Source of the DNA: an uncultured Clostridia bacterium
Lineage (GTDB): Bacteria; Bacillota; Clostridia; Christensenellales; Aristaeellaceae
Length of the DNA stretch: 14,391 nt
Direction: 5' to 3'
NCBI GenBank assembly: GCA_934615145.1
Contig: CAKTTM010000017.1
Span: 1-14,391, forward strand
The notes beneath the pieces are model-generated. The model was given only the letters and a program-made list of their open reading frames with translations. It ran no database searches and was not told the origin of the DNA. How positions within the stretch are numbered: the stretch's first letter is position 1; the number at the start of each line of letters is the position of its first letter. Made by a program: the position numbers and the translations under genes. Below, piece by piece: positions 13,715-14,391 of the stretch.

Positions 13715-14391
13715 ATGAAGAAAATCATCACCCTCCTGAGCCTGGGCCTGGCGGTGCTGCTGCTGGCGGGTTGCACACCCAAACAGGAAATGGATCAGCC
13801 CGCCCCACAGACCATCGCGCCCGATCAGGTCACCCAGGCGCCGGCGATGGCCATCCCCGACCCCGTGACGCTGCCCGAGGGCATCGACCCCGCGGGTGAA
13901 GAGGACAAGGACAGGGAGTATGTGGAGGATGTAGCCCCGGCCGTGGTGCCCACCGAGGTGTCGCAGTTTGCGGGCGCCACCCCGATCTCGCTCAACCCCA
14001 TCGACATGCCCACCCCCACCAAGCATCCGCCGCTGGTCTTCAACTATGAGACCTATACGGCCAGCAACATTGGCCTTAGCTTTGAGATGATATCGGGCTA
14101 TGAGGTGGACGCCACCCAGCCGCAGACCTATATCCTCACCGAGCCTTTGAGCCAGCAAAAGGACAACTACTCGGCGCAGTTCACCTTCACCGTGACCAAC
14201 GCGCCGGCCAACTACAAGGTGGCCAACATCCGCACCGACCTGCGGGCGAAGCTCGATGAACTGGGCCAACTGGACTATCAGACCTGGTCCCCCAGCTCCG
14301 CCGCCTCGCGCACCCTGCTCAACGCCCAGGGCTACTACGCCACCTACCGCGGCGTCAAGACCGATGGCACCATCGTGCGCGGCCGCGTGCA
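13715..14391 (+). CDS. Lipoprotein of unknown function, cut by the window end
   Basis: The frame is open for 225 codons to the window edge. The N-terminus MKKIITLLSLGLAVLLLAGC is a lipoprotein signal peptide with lipobox LAGC, so C20 would be lipidated and the protein held on the outer face of the membrane. A low-complexity Pro/Asp/Glu-rich spacer (about 22-105) is followed by a folded domain with mixed aromatic and polar residues, beginning NYETYTASNIGLSFEM (about 110-125). Its pattern loosely recalls PsbP/Mog1-like domains, but I do not claim that assignment. GGAGGT (13705-13710) lies 4 bases before the ATG. It has its own promoter and is separated from yhaM by 97 bases. Function is unknown. 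Confidence 0.88.
   Translation, partial: MKKIITLLSLGLAVLLLAGCTPKQEMDQPAPQTIAPDQVTQAPAMAIPDPVTLPEGIDPAGEEDKDREYVEDVAPAVVPTEVSQFAGATPISLNPIDMPTPTKHPPLVFNYETYTASNIGLSFEMISGYEVDATQPQTYILTEPLSQQKDNYSAQFTFTVTNAPANYKVANIRTDLRAKLDELGQLDYQTWSPSSAASRTLLNAQGYYATYRGVKTDGTIVRGRV

Overview
The window looks like a chromosomal segment from a GC-rich member of the Bacillota, most likely Clostridia-related. That placement is an inference from three things: the Firmicutes-type linkage of a yybS-like gene with rplI and dnaB, a YhaM-type exoribonuclease, and strong Shine-Dalgarno sites with sigma-A-like promoters. Genus cannot be decided from sequence alone. No tRNA, rRNA, CRISPR array or insertion sequence was seen. 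The first ~230 bases are non-coding, more AT-rich than the rest, and carry two perfect DnaA boxes plus two related sites, so the left edge is probably in or beside a replication-origin region. From base 2949 onward every gene is on the + strand, pointing away from that edge, as expected for leading-strand genes.

Layout. 1-230: origin-like DNA with DnaA boxes and two perfect inverted repeats. 231-1104 (minus): an MsmK/UgpC-type sugar ABC transporter ATPase that has lost about 98 internal residues in frame, including the Q-loop and the LSGGQ signature. 1308-2039 (plus): a Sir2 NAD-dependent deacylase with a palindrome in its promoter. 2031-2300 and 2302-2820 (minus): a barstar-like inhibitor and a secreted or membrane-anchored barnase-like ribonuclease, one base apart, with the ribonuclease first in transcription order. 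2949-9570 (plus): a tightly packed or overlapping operon of a short-chain dehydrogenase, the two subunits of a type IIA topoisomerase whose A subunit lacks the GyrA box (hence ParE/ParC-like), and a MATE efflux pump with an exact 39-bp tandem duplication. 9649-13617 (plus): a yybS-like membrane protein, ribosomal protein L9, replicative helicase DnaB and a YhaM-like OB-fold/HD exoribonuclease, behind a near-consensus promoter. 13715-end: a lipoprotein gene cut off by the window edge.

The parts fit a replication and chromosome-maintenance neighbourhood: an origin-like region, a decatenase-type topoisomerase and the helicase. Accessory genes sit beside it: the RNase/inhibitor pair, the sirtuin, a MATE pump co-transcribed with a classical drug target, and the damaged transporter ATPase. 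I see no clearly new multi-gene system. The points most worth following are the barnase/barstar pair with matching changes at the known interface, the topoisomerase-MATE operon headed by a dehydrogenase with non-standard active-site motifs, the in-frame collapse of the ABC ATPase, and the origin-like left edge.
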